DNA from: Gordionus sp. m RMFG-2023
Taxonomy: Eukaryota; Nematomorpha; Gordioida; Chordodea; Parachordodidae
Assembly (NCBI RefSeq): GCF_954871325.1
Contig: NC_088777.1
Span: 48,089,366 to 48,153,365, forward strand
Length of the DNA: 64,000 nucleotides
Reading direction: 5' to 3'
The notes under the pieces are model-generated. The model saw only the letters and a list, made by a program, of their open reading frames with translations, did not search any database and was not told the DNA's origin. Below are positions 48,901-58,725 of this stretch, piece by piece. How positions within the stretch are numbered: the first letter of the stretch is position 1; every line of letters starts with the position of its first letter. The translations under genes were made by a program, and so were the position numbers.

Positions 48901-51900
48901 TTTGGCCAATAGGGGTCTAAACCTATCTTCCATCTGTGAGCAAAATCTCCAGGCTTCATAATATTATTTTGGTTAAAATTAATCGGTCCATTTTTAAAAA
49001 TAGACCCAAATCAGGCCGTTTAACTAAGTATAATGCAAGGCTGGATTTTTAACGGGATTAATTAATTATTTCTATTTTTATCTATTTTTTTTTTTAAATT
49101 CAGGAATAATCTAAATTACGTGATTGAAGAATTGAAAAATCCTAATAGGTATAAAATTATAAATAAAATTTTTATATTAAATATCATATAAAAAAGGATA
49201 TTTTATTTTAAATTTCTCATGATATCATTCATTTTACGTATTTAAAAGAATACTCTAAACGTAAGAAATATAGGCCAACGATAATGCTCGGCAAGTGTGG
49301 CACTTTTTTCTCTCTCTTATGATTTTCATAAATTACCAAGCACGTCATAAGCGTTAAAAAATTGATGTCTTCATATATCGTTTATGGCCTTATGAGTGTG
49401 TATGTGAAGGAGGGGGAAGGGGTGGGGGTGATATAGTAGGTTGAAGTTGACCACGTGATTTCGTTAATGTATTAAAAAATTTTTTACAAAATTTGGCCGT
49501 TGTTTAAGCTATGGCTTGAAATTATAATTAGTCCAAAATAAAGGCATATTTTAAATGATACTTTTTTTACAAGTTTAAACGCTAAATAATGGCTCATACA
49601 AAAAAAACGTGGCATTTTGAGATCACTATATTACTCCAAAATTCGTCTCTCATTCTTTAAAATGTAAAATTTCATAAGTATATATGAAACTCAGTATCTT
49701 CCAGTTTATTTAGAATTCGGGCGAATGAGATCATTTGATAAAAAAAAAAATCAAGATCCTTAAAATATATACTTTTTTAATTGGGGGATCGGGAATCATT
49801 GTGGCGGACTATAGCCGGAAGCGCAAAATTATGGGCCTTACCTCATGATATTTTTTTTTTCAAGTTTGTCTAAAGTTATTTCAAAAGTTCTTAGTTTATC
49901 TTTATAAAAAAAACGAAAGTCTTAAATTGGCTCCCACACATGATAAATCCAGGTGGATTTAAATCAAGGGAGTTGGTGGAAGGGGAAGGAAAATTAATCA
50001 GATATTATTTGAGTGAGTGATTAGCAGAGAGTAAACTCCTGAAGCTCTTATGCGAGGGAGCTACGTCGCAATCTTAAAGATCATATTTTTATCTGCCAGT
50101 AAACATATGACGTTCTACCATAGTAAAAGTTAAAAGTTCTTATGGTGATTGTGAATAATTTATATAAGATTTTCTTTTAATATCATTTTAAATTTACAGA
50201 ATAATCGTTTAAATTATATTCATTGTAAATTTACAATTATCATTGTAATCATCTTTAATCATATCCGTATTGTTGGTTATTAATTAAAACTCTTTTTTTT
50301 TGTAGAATGATCTTTTTTTGATAAACCTAAATATTTTGTTTTTTTATAATTTATGATTAGGGATTTGTAAGCGAACGTCTGGCTAGTGTTGTTAAATGGC
50401 TAATGGCTCAATTTGAGCCAATTTTTAAAAACGGCTAACTTAATATTTTATCCAGAAAAATAGATATCCTAAAGATTTTGCGCATAAATGGCACATAGGA
50501 TTGAACATCTATTGACGAAATCTCGACGCTTAAGTAATATTTTCCTAACACTACGTCTGGCTATAAGTCGAGCATTTTTTAAAAATTTTTCCAGGATCTT
50601 GAGCTATTTTTCTTTTCATCAGAAATTGTAAGCATTTTTGATTTCTATGCTCTCAAAAATATTTGACGATATTAAGCGGGGCGCGGTGCGTAGAGGATGG
50701 CATGCCGGGGCGACTCTGGGAAGCCGAATATTTTTCAAAGTTTAAAAGGTCAACCCTTCATTCACTAAACTTATTAGTTAAATTAATTTTAAAATTAAGA
50801 ATAAAGATATTTAAATTTTCCTTATTTGGTAAAAAAAAAGGAATTTGTAATTGTAATTTTTTGCAAAATTTTGTAAGTAATTGTAATTAGGAATTTATGA
50901 ATCCCCCTGTTTAATAATATAAATTAGACTAATTCATGTTGAAAATTGTTTCGGAGAGTTATCAAAATTCTGTTCCGTTGTTATGGCCCCTGTACCAATA
51001 AGAAAAGTCGAGAAAAATTGCGGCTACTTATATTAGAATCCTTGCTTGCAAAGAACCAACGACTCCTTATGTGAGAGTATTAGTATATGAAAACCTATAT
51101 TATTTTTTTTATTTAGAGATTTACCCCTATCCATTATCATTGGACTTCCTTTAGTAACAATAATTTACACCTTAACAAATGTCGCCTATTTTGCCGTATT
51201 AACACCTATGCAAATGCAAGCTTCCGTGGCTGTAGCCTTTGTAAGCCTTCGATTTTAAATATATATTTTTTTAAAGAGCAAATTTGGATAATTATTTATT
51301 TTTTTACGTTTCATACCTTATATCTGATTTGTGTGGCAAGTTTTTCTAAGAATTTCCACCTATCCAGAATCCTAACGTCAGGAATTTAGATTCAATCATG
51401 TCTCTCGAATTTATCAGCTGCGATTATAGAAGGTCAAGTGACCTTTCAAAACGAAACGGAACGCCAACCTAATATAGCCTCTTTAGGACGCGTCAGTTTA
51501 ACGCCACCCGTCCCATTCTGTCATATGTCAAAGACGAAAAAGACCAATTTTTAATTTTTTTAAATTATAATTTTAGACATCTTTTGAAAAATGTGTCTCA
51601 TTTATTTAAACATTTTTTATGAATCTTCACACATCCTTCAAAATGGAGGAATTTTTCTAAAATAAGATTTCTTTTTTAGAAATAAAAAGATATTAGATGA
51701 AAACCGTATTTCATAAATGAACTCTTTACCAACCCAACTTAGAAATAACTTCCGGAACAAGATTGGTTTAAGTTATCATGGTCCTTGAATTCCTGGACTA
51801 AAAACAGCTGAGCAATCGATTATGAAATGAACAATAATAAATTTTTGAAAAATTTCACTAAGCGCTAGTTACAAACACAATATAATATAATTATAAGTAA

Positions 51901-54900
51901 AATATAAGTACGCTAAATGTTTCAGAGTTGAGAGATTACGAATCCCTAACGCGAGGAATTCTGGATAAGTGGGTATCCCATAAAAACTTACCACATATTC
52001 CAAATTATAAAAATGTTTAAAAGTATATTTTTCAAATTAATTCTCAAAAATTGGATATTATTACAAATCATCACAAAAAAAAAATTATCATCACATTTAT
52101 TTATATAATAATTTTTTTTTCTTCCTTAGGATTACGTGCACGCCATATTCCCAAACATTTCGTGGTTATTGCCAATTTTTGTTTCTTTATCGGCATTGGG
52201 AAGCGTTAACGCAATTTTATTTACCTCGGGCAGGTTTTTTTTTTTAAAATTATTACTATTCGTTACATCATTTTTGAATAAAACAGGATAGTTTATTCCG
52301 GGGCAAGGAATAATCAACTTCCGAAAATATTCGCGATGATCCATATAAAACGTTGCACTCCCGTTCCATCTATTATATTATTAGTGAGTAAAAGAAAAAA
52401 AAATATATTAAATTATATTTTTAAAAAATGTATGAATGAGATCCTGGCCCTTAAGAAAGACTAAGAAAGTAGCTTTTAGATACTGGAATATGGGGAGGCG
52501 GGGGTGGGGGGGGGGTTTAAATCTTTCGCTTGGGAGAATAACAAATATATAGCCGTTTTCACCCAAGAGCTGCCAAATGAGCAGATTGTCCGCTGAAAAT
52601 GTTGAAAAGCTATTTGTTCTTTTTGAATCATAACCCCCCCCCCCCCACCCCAATATTTTCTTTATAGTTATGATTAATAGTTATGGCAGCTGGCATTTTA
52701 TTTCCCCCAGGTTTGATCATTTGAAGATTTTTTGAATATCAAAATTGAAAAATTTTTTAATATAAATAATTTGTGATTCCAATCATGAAAAAATTAAAGA
52801 TTTATTGAAAAAAAAATACAATTTAATTTCTTGGGAATATTTGATGTAAAATCCTACTTCAAATTTTCTTAAAAAAAAATCTCCATCTTATTTTTATTTT
52901 TTGATTTTGAGCAGTTTATTAAACCTTGTCCCTCTTTGTGAATTTTTTTTGACATCATCAAAACATTTTTTGACATCATCAAAACATATTTTGATGTACT
53001 CACATTTTATTCTATAAATTAGTCATAAAATATTCATATTCAATAATCATAAAAAAAAATATGCCCAAAGGCAGTGTCTTGTTTCGAATAAATTATTATT
53101 ACTCTCATATATATTTATCTTTAAATAATTTTTTTTAAAAAATCTTTATACATAATATATCAAATAGTTTAGTTTGATATCTTATTCTATATATATCAGA
53201 GACCTGCAGAGGTACCATTTGCACAATCCAGCCCCGCCGGGTTTTATATTTTCAGGCCCGTCCCGGATTTTTTTAAAATATATTATATTTATTTTTGATT
53301 TTTATAGCTAATAATGACGATTTCAAATATCTGGTTTTAACATATACATCCCCGGTATATTTTAAATTAAAATCCGGCCCGGCCCTTAACCTGGGCCGGG
53401 CTTAGGCCCAGGCCTGCAGGTTTCTGACATATAAATCGTTATTGTTCTCATTCTTCTAGCCATTGTAACATTCAAAAGTTTGTAAGAAAAATAAAATCCA
53501 CAAAATCCTGAATTTTCTTTTATTTTAAAAAATTTTGAATTTCGTACTGTAAGATTTTTTTTTACGGAAATAATGTTGTTTGAAAAGCCCAATTTGGACA
53601 AAATAATATTATCATTATGTCAGCATGGAGATTGTGTTCATGTATGGCAGAAAGGTTTAGACCTATATTAGCCAAATCTAGAGGCCTGCATAATATTATT
53701 TTGTCTAAAATCTTAATCGGGTCATTTTTAAATATCGAAAGTCGAGCATTTTAACACCGTATAAAACACTATAGAACAATGGCGACAGCAGGGAGTAATT
53801 AAGCCTGTCAGATTTTCACAATGGGCCACTCCATTAGTGTTAGTTAAAAAAAAAGATAATACGTTGAGAGTTTGTGCTGACTTTAGAGTTACTGTAAACC
53901 CACAATTAGAAAGGTTCGAATATCAGCTTCCAAGGATTAATGACATAATTGCTAAAGTAGGTAATGGAAAGTTTTTTTCAAAGATAGATTTCTCATCGGC
54001 GTATCTGCAGATTCCTGTATCTAAAGAAACTTCTAAATTTTTGACCGTCTCCACACACAAGGGTCTTTTTCAATTTAATAGACTACCTTTTGGGCTTACA
54101 GTATCAACTGCGTATTTCCAGAAGACTATGGAAGAAATATTTTCTGATATTAAGGGGGTCATTTATTATTTAGATGATTTATTAATTTTTGGTAAGGATA
54201 AGTTAGACCATTTTTATAAATTAAAAAGAGTGTTTGAAAGAATGTTGGAGTTTGGGGTGATTGGAAATATAAAAAAAAGTGAATTTTGCAAAGAATTATA
54301 AAAGATTTTTAAAAAATAATTTTCGAATTTTTATTTAAAAAAAAATTTTGATCAAATTTTATAAAAATATTGGTAATGAATTTTGTTATATCGAAAGGAG
54401 TTTCAAAAAAATGCAGTTTTATAATAATTTGTATAATATACGTTATTGTGAGTGCCTAGCCCCCTTTTCGCTAAATGAAATAGCAGAGCTATGCTTGGAG
54501 TCTCTCAAATCCCATCCATTTTGGGCAGCGCAAAGAGCAGAGCCCCTTACTTAAAAGCTGAAGTGAGAATAAGAAGGTAGAAACAAGTCAGTACCCGATT
54601 AAAGAGAGTTTTGATTTATGGAGGGGGTAGTGGCTATCTTAATTTTAATATTATGTTGACTTGTTAATATGATATATAGAAGTGCTAAGTAAATAATGTG
54701 TACACTATATGTGTGAGGATTAAAAGTTGGCACCTTATGGATTGAGAGGGGGGGGGGTTGTTGATTTACGTACTTGTGTTTTAGTTTTAAGCAGTGGCGT
54801 ATCCAGGATTTTCTTAAAGGGGGGGAAAAATTTTTTGGGGGCGAAGCCCTCAAACTCCCTTTACCTGGCCTTCGGCCAGCTTTCCCCTGGCCTTCGGCAG

Positions 54901-57900
54901 GGTCTTATTTAGCTATTCTATTAAATTATTTATAATTTAATAATAATTATAATTCTATTTTTAACTATTATTTACTAATTCGTGCTTATGGATAGGATAT
55001 TACAAGCCTCTTTTTTATTATTTCGAGTTAGGTATATTATATTTAATAAAGTTTTTTTAAATGTAAAGGTTTTTTTAAATGTAAAGTTGAAATAAAGTGT
55101 AATGTCATTTTTTTTATAAAATTTGCTTTAAAAACTAGCCTCAACTTAAATTCTCATACAATATAAGTAGAATATAATTTTTTTATTGAAAATACTAATA
55201 GTAGTTTAAAATATTGACTAGAAAATAATTAAATTAACAAGTTTTTTTAACTTCTTATCAAACAAGATTTTTAATTATTTCGTTTGTCGTTGGAACCAAA
55301 TCTCTGTGTATATTTAACAGAGCTAACCCATTTAGCCGAGATTCAGTACTTCGTAAATATGTTTTCAACCTTCTCAAGTTGGAAAAAGTCCTTTCATTCG
55401 TACATGTTGTAATAGGCAAACATGCAAGAATATAAAACAACTTCGAAATATTAGGAAATTGAGCCAAGGTTTCTTTACACCGATTGAGCGCATCAATAGC
55501 ATGCTCAGGTAAAATAGCTAAACGTATAAATATTTATACCACAATTCGAATTCACTGATTAAATTTATTTCAGTATCAATCTCATAGGAATAAAATTTTT
55601 CTAAATATTTAATTTTACCAATAGTGGCATTAGAAAATGAAGAAGGATCTTTGGGTAATAAAACTTGAAGATTGCTAAAGACTTGATTTTATCTAAAACC
55701 CGTACTTTTATTTGCGATAAAAAAGTATCTAAGAATGGGATGAAAATGGATATTTTATAATATTCTTCAGTTGAGCCAATATTTATTTTCATCTCAATAA
55801 TGGCCTAGGTGCTAGACGAGATTTAATTAGTATTATATCATAAAATTTAGCCTACGATTCAACGTCTAGATAAATATTATGAAAATATTTATCTACATTC
55901 ATTCTTATTGTATCTACCTGTTCATGTATATTTTCCGCCAAATCAATAACCTGAACCAAATCTAAATTTGGTTTTTGTTTTTTTCTACAAAGTAGTGAGC
56001 TAAAAATAATTTATTGATGCAACTAGCAGCAATGATAAACTCTGATTGATCAATTGAATTCAATAATGATATAGCTGCTAACGACACATTACTTTTTTTC
56101 ATGCTCAGCCTTATTTATAAATTATCGTTTGATTTCAATCTCTTTGACTAAATATTTTTCCATTTTATTAATATTTTTGAATAATATGTTGGAAAATTGA
56201 TATTCAAATATTTGTAAAATTTTGATTAGTGGGGGGGGGGCTGGGGGGGGTAAAATTTTTATTAGCTTAAAATGATATTTATGAAAATAGTCAAATTTGC
56301 GATGGGGGGGGGGGAAATTTCTCCCTTTCCCCCCCATTGGTTACGCGCCTGGTTTTAAGCAAATATTTGATAGAATTTTTGTTATTGTTCAGCATTATGG
56401 ACTATTTATGTTGAAGTTAGACTCAAAACGTCTCTTATTGATTTATTCAGCCTACACGATTTGTATGTGCCTTATGTTTTTCTCTTATCTCTCTGCAGCC
56501 ATCACAGAACTTCGTGTACTAATTTTGTTTGTAATTTGTGTCCATAGAATTGTATCCTTCTTATTTTTTTAAACCTGATCGGTGTGGGTTTGGAAATCCT
56601 TAGTTTAGCGTTCTAAGTCGATTGTTCAAAACTAGATACAGCTTGAAATTTTTAACAACAACAAAAAAAACGGATAGGGTGGAGATTAAGAAATAAACTA
56701 GGGCCGTGCCGATTTTTAATGTCGGATCGGCACAGATATTTAGCCTTTTCCAAAAATATAGGATTAGGCAGATAAAACCGATTCATCCAATCTTTTTACT
56801 TTTCTTTTTTTTTGTTATTTTATGTTATGTATATTTATTTTACATAATTATAATATTTTTTTTTATCTATTTTATACAATATAATTTTTTTTAATTGTTA
56901 TCTTAATTGCAGAAATAAAAAAAAATTAAATTAAATGCATAATTCGATTTTTTGTACAAAAAATATTGATTTCATAATTACAATCGGTTCAAAGGGTGGT
57001 GGTGAAAAATCATTATTATCGGTATCGGATCGGTTTTCAATCGATTTCTGAAAATATCGGATTGGATCGGTGAAAAATATATGTATTGGCAAAGCCCTGA
57101 AAAAAACTATATAATTCTAAATAATTTTGAAAAAAAATAAAACAGAATTTGAATTTCTCAGCTGGGATTAAGATAAAAGCAATTATGGATTTATTTCACT
57201 TAACTTCCTTTTTTTTTTAAAAAAAATCTCGTTTAATCTATAATTTTCTATTAAAAATTTCCGGCCGGATGGGTTCGGTCCCGGTTTTAAACCCGAATTC
57301 GCAAATAACATGCAGAAATATAACCTATTAATAGATGCATGAATTAATTAGATCTACTCATTTCACGATCCGACCCAGGTTTGAAATTTTTAAGGGTCGG
57401 GTAGCCTATCAAATTTTAATCTATAGTTTTTATTGTGGGCTTTTTTTAAAAAAAACTAATTTCTTCTTATTTTTTCCCCTATTATACTATAAAGGCTATT
57501 ATATCATTACTGTTTTTGACCGCTCGCGATATAACAACTTTGATTGGTTACTTCAATTTTATGCTCTTTTTATTCGTCGGAATATGTATCGGGTGCATAA
57601 TATATTTACGAATCAAACACCCGGAAATGCCTCGACCAATTAAAGTATGAAGTATAATCTACATTATAAACATATTTAAATCATTGGGTACACTTAAGCG
57701 ATCAAAATTTTTATTATATTTATTACCCCTTGTTTATTTGAAGCTCAATATAGGTCTACACATAACGTTTTTGGTAATCTGCCTCTTTTTCGTGATAGTT
57801 CCCATTATAAATAATCCGATCGAAATGGTTATAGGGACCTCAATAGTATTATCAGGTAGAACAAAGTTTTTTCGTATATAATATTTTTTTGGGAATTATT

Positions 57901-58725
57901 CATTTTATACAGTTAAATTGTAAAAAAAAAATACAAACTTCCAGAGTTGTTAAAGGATCTAGATACTTGTATCTAGATCCTGTATCTAGATATAAAAATG
58001 TGGTATCTGTATCTAGATAGATTTTTGATTAAAATATCTGTATCTAGATATTATTTTAGACGATGTATATATATCTAGATCCATTTAAAAAGTATCTTTT
58101 AACAACTCTGCAAACTTCTATCAAGTTTTTTTTTGCCAAAATAATTATTACGATTAAGAGAAATATCTTGACAACTAGGATTTTGTAACAATTTTATTTT
58201 TCCGCCAATAACATTTAAGCAGTGTAGCTAAACGACCCGATTACGATTTTCGCCAAAATAATATTATGCAAGCCTGGAAACTTTGCTCAGACGGCAGATA
58301 GGTTTAGACCTTCTCTTCCAAATCTTGTAGCTTGCGTGATATTATTTTGCCTAAAATCTTAAACGGGCCGTTATAAAGAAAATCGGGTTTGTTTAATTAA
58401 CAAGACTACATTCAAATTTTTTTTATAGTTCCTTTGGGGGGGGGGGGGTGAACACAATTAAATATATATTCTTTTAAATATCAGGCTTTCCAGTTTTATT
58501 TTTAACACAGTAAAGAGTTTTAATAAATTAAATAATTTTATTCCTCTAGGTATACCGGTATTTTATGTCGCGTTTCGAACGAAGATAAAAAATAACAAAT
58601 GCGTATCCATCGGAAGTTTATATATTTTTTTTATTAAACAATTTTTAGTTATCATATTATTAAAAACCATCAGGGAAAGTGGAGATGTTCTTACAAAAAA
58701 TTTTGATGGTCGTACCTTCGGATAA
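45954..58725 (+). CDS. SLC7 heterodimeric amino-acid transporter light chain, ten exons, 502 aa
   Basis: A twelve-pass plasma-membrane amino-acid exchanger (LAT/b0,+ light-chain family). Exons: 45954-46428, 46483-46608, 47169-47268, 49104-49148, 51117-51240, 52130-52233, 52287-52383, 57495-57644, 57744-57855, 58550-58725. Borders are GT/AG, phases agree, and the sum is 503 codons with stop, the usual family length. The substrate-binding TM1 motif IIGSGIF lies at 39-45. Family blocks include [72 protein letters not shown] and RPIK. Cys139 (QLFFCTP) aligns with the cysteine that binds the heavy chain (4F2hc/rBAT type) by disulfide. TAA directly precedes the ATG in frame. A possible AATAAA lies at 58807. 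The gene spans 12.8 kb for 1.5 kb of code, mainly through transposon-filled introns. The exact subfamily (LAT, xCT or b0,+ type) is not decided. Confidence 0.93.
46695..47124. repeat. MITE family B, copy 3, in SLC7 intron 2
   Basis: It ends CACATTAACGCTAAC, the complement of the GTTAGCG terminus of copies 1 and 2, preceded by CCGGAAAAAAACAC. The interior repeats TTTTACCGGAAATATATTCTA and GGTAGGTATTCCAAACAAGA. The left terminus is not visible; an inner segment seems duplicated. It lies 45 bp before exon 3. Confidence 0.7.
47499..48179 (-). mobile_element. hAT transposon remnant in SLC7 intron 3
   Basis: Inverted ends TAGAGGTCTGCATTGGGC (47499) and, on the other strand, TAAAGGTCTGCATTGGGCGG (48179) enclose 680 bp. 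The minus strand from 47982 reads [39 protein letters not shown], the C-terminal dimerisation domain of hAT transposases. The rest of the transposase is deleted. No target duplication is visible. Confidence 0.8.
48190..49035. repeat. Two family A MITEs flanking a 130-bp tandem duplication (SLC7 intron 3)
   Basis: About 48195-48390 ends CGAGCCGCTTAACAAGACTA, and 48828-49033 carries CCATCTGTGAGCAAAATCTCC and GGCCGTTTAACTAAG; both are worn family A copies. Between them, 48520-48650 is repeated head to tail at 48651-48785: both units hold TTAGAAGGAATTTTCTTTAATCTCC and TCTCAGTTATTTTGTCA in shared order. Confidence 0.7.
50384..50553. repeat. Foldback MITE (family A) with 8-bp target duplication, SLC7 intron 4
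   Basis: It begins TAGTGTTGTTAAATGGC and ends CCTAACACTA. It is flanked by perfect direct repeats CGTCTGGC at 50376-50383 and 50554-50561. The right half is shorter than in the 28245 copy, so it is an internally deleted variant. Confidence 0.85.
51354..51985. repeat. Probable MITE with about 40-bp inverted ends (SLC7 intron 5)
   Basis: CCACCTATCCAGAATCC (51356) and CGTCAGGAATTTAGATTC are answered in reverse complement at 51940-51983 by CCCACTTATCCAGAATTCC and GCGTTAGGGATTCGTAATC. The roughly 630-bp unit has no open frame of note. Target duplications were not found, so the exact edges and superfamily are uncertain. Confidence 0.5.
53197..53426. repeat. hAT-like MITE with GGCCCGG-rich ends (SLC7 intron 7)
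   Basis: Ends CAGAGACCTGCAG (left) and CAGAAACCTGCAGG (right, other strand) are inverted repeats around a 230-bp unit. G+C-rich words (CAGCCCCGCCGGG, CCGGCCCGGCCC, GGGCCGGGC) sit inside each end. Possible target duplication is obscured by TA repeats. Confidence 0.65.
53560..53763. repeat. Foldback MITE (family A), worn (SLC7 intron 7)
   Basis: It shares GTTTAGACCTATATTAGCC, AGGCCTGCATAATATTATTTTG and AATCTTAATCGGGTCATTTTT with the copy at 48828-49033, a subtype in which TATTATTTTG replaces TATTTTTC. Ends are eroded. Confidence 0.6.
53764..54302 (+). mobile_element. Ty3/Gypsy-type LTR retrotransposon fossil: reverse transcriptase fragment
   Basis: An open stretch codes for the front half of a Gypsy-type reverse transcriptase: a [12 protein letters not shown] entry segment, [28 protein letters not shown] and YYLDDLLIF with the catalytic aspartates. 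The rest of pol, gag and the LTRs are not seen next to it, so it is a partial, broken element inserted in SLC7 intron 7, in the same direction as the gene. Whether it belongs to the same family as the integrase fossil at 6.7 kb cannot be told, because the two pieces do not overlap. Confidence 0.85.
54303..54791. other. Intron sequence between the fossil and the hAT element
   Basis: 54440-54560 is G+C-richer (GCCTAGCCCCCTTTTCGC...GGGCAGCGCAAAGAGCAG) and may be another old insert, unassigned. A G-run lies near 54750. No gene. Confidence 0.35.
54792..56351 (-). mobile_element. hAT transposon with decayed transposase and 8-bp target duplication (SLC7 intron 7)
   Basis: The 1,560-bp element starts CAGTGGCGTATCCAGG and, on the other strand, starts CAGGCGCGTAACCAATGG. 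Perfect direct repeats GTTTTAAG flank it (54784-54791 and 56352-56359). The minus strand holds pieces of a transposase of the type with a TTF/MYM-like finger. A central part has [17 protein letters not shown] (near 56020) and [20 protein letters not shown] (near 55760). The C-terminal dimerisation domain is at 55467-55258 ([50 protein letters not shown]). Several frame changes and stops lie between them, and the N-terminal half is missing, so it is inactive. It sits antisense to SLC7. Confidence 0.88.
56699..57099. repeat. hAT-like MITE with GGATCGG-type subterminal repeats (SLC7 intron 7)
   Basis: Ends are TAGGGCCGTGCCGATTTTT (left) and CAGGGCTTTGCCAATAC (right, other strand). Flanks AAATAAAC (56691-56698) and AAAAAAAC (57100-57107) match at 7 of 8 bases, a likely target duplication. 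Inside, words such as TCGGATCGG and CGATTTCTGAAAATATCGG repeat near both ends. Non-coding. Confidence 0.7.
57942..58110. repeat. Short hAT-type MITE with 8-bp target duplication (SLC7 intron 9)
   Basis: A 169-bp element with inverted ends CAGAGTTGTTAAAGGAT and CAGAGTTGTTAAAAGAT (other strand), flanked by perfect direct repeats CAAACTTC (57934-57941 and 58111-58118). The interior is a string of the word TATCTAGAT. The terminus AGNGTTGTTAAA also matches MITE family A, suggesting the same or related transposase. Confidence 0.88.
58212..58410. repeat. Foldback MITE (family A subtype), worn (SLC7 intron 9)
   Basis: It begins GCAGTGTAGCTAAACGACCCG and ends in TTAACAAGACTA. It has AAGCCTGGAAACTTTGCTCAG and TTTTGCCTAAAATCTTAAACGG in common with the 53560 and 48828 copies. 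Confidence 0.65.

Noticed and set aside
52408-52653. Minus-strand frame in SLC7 intron 7
   Set aside because: It reads through G and C tracts in an intron and has low-complexity ends; chance open frame.
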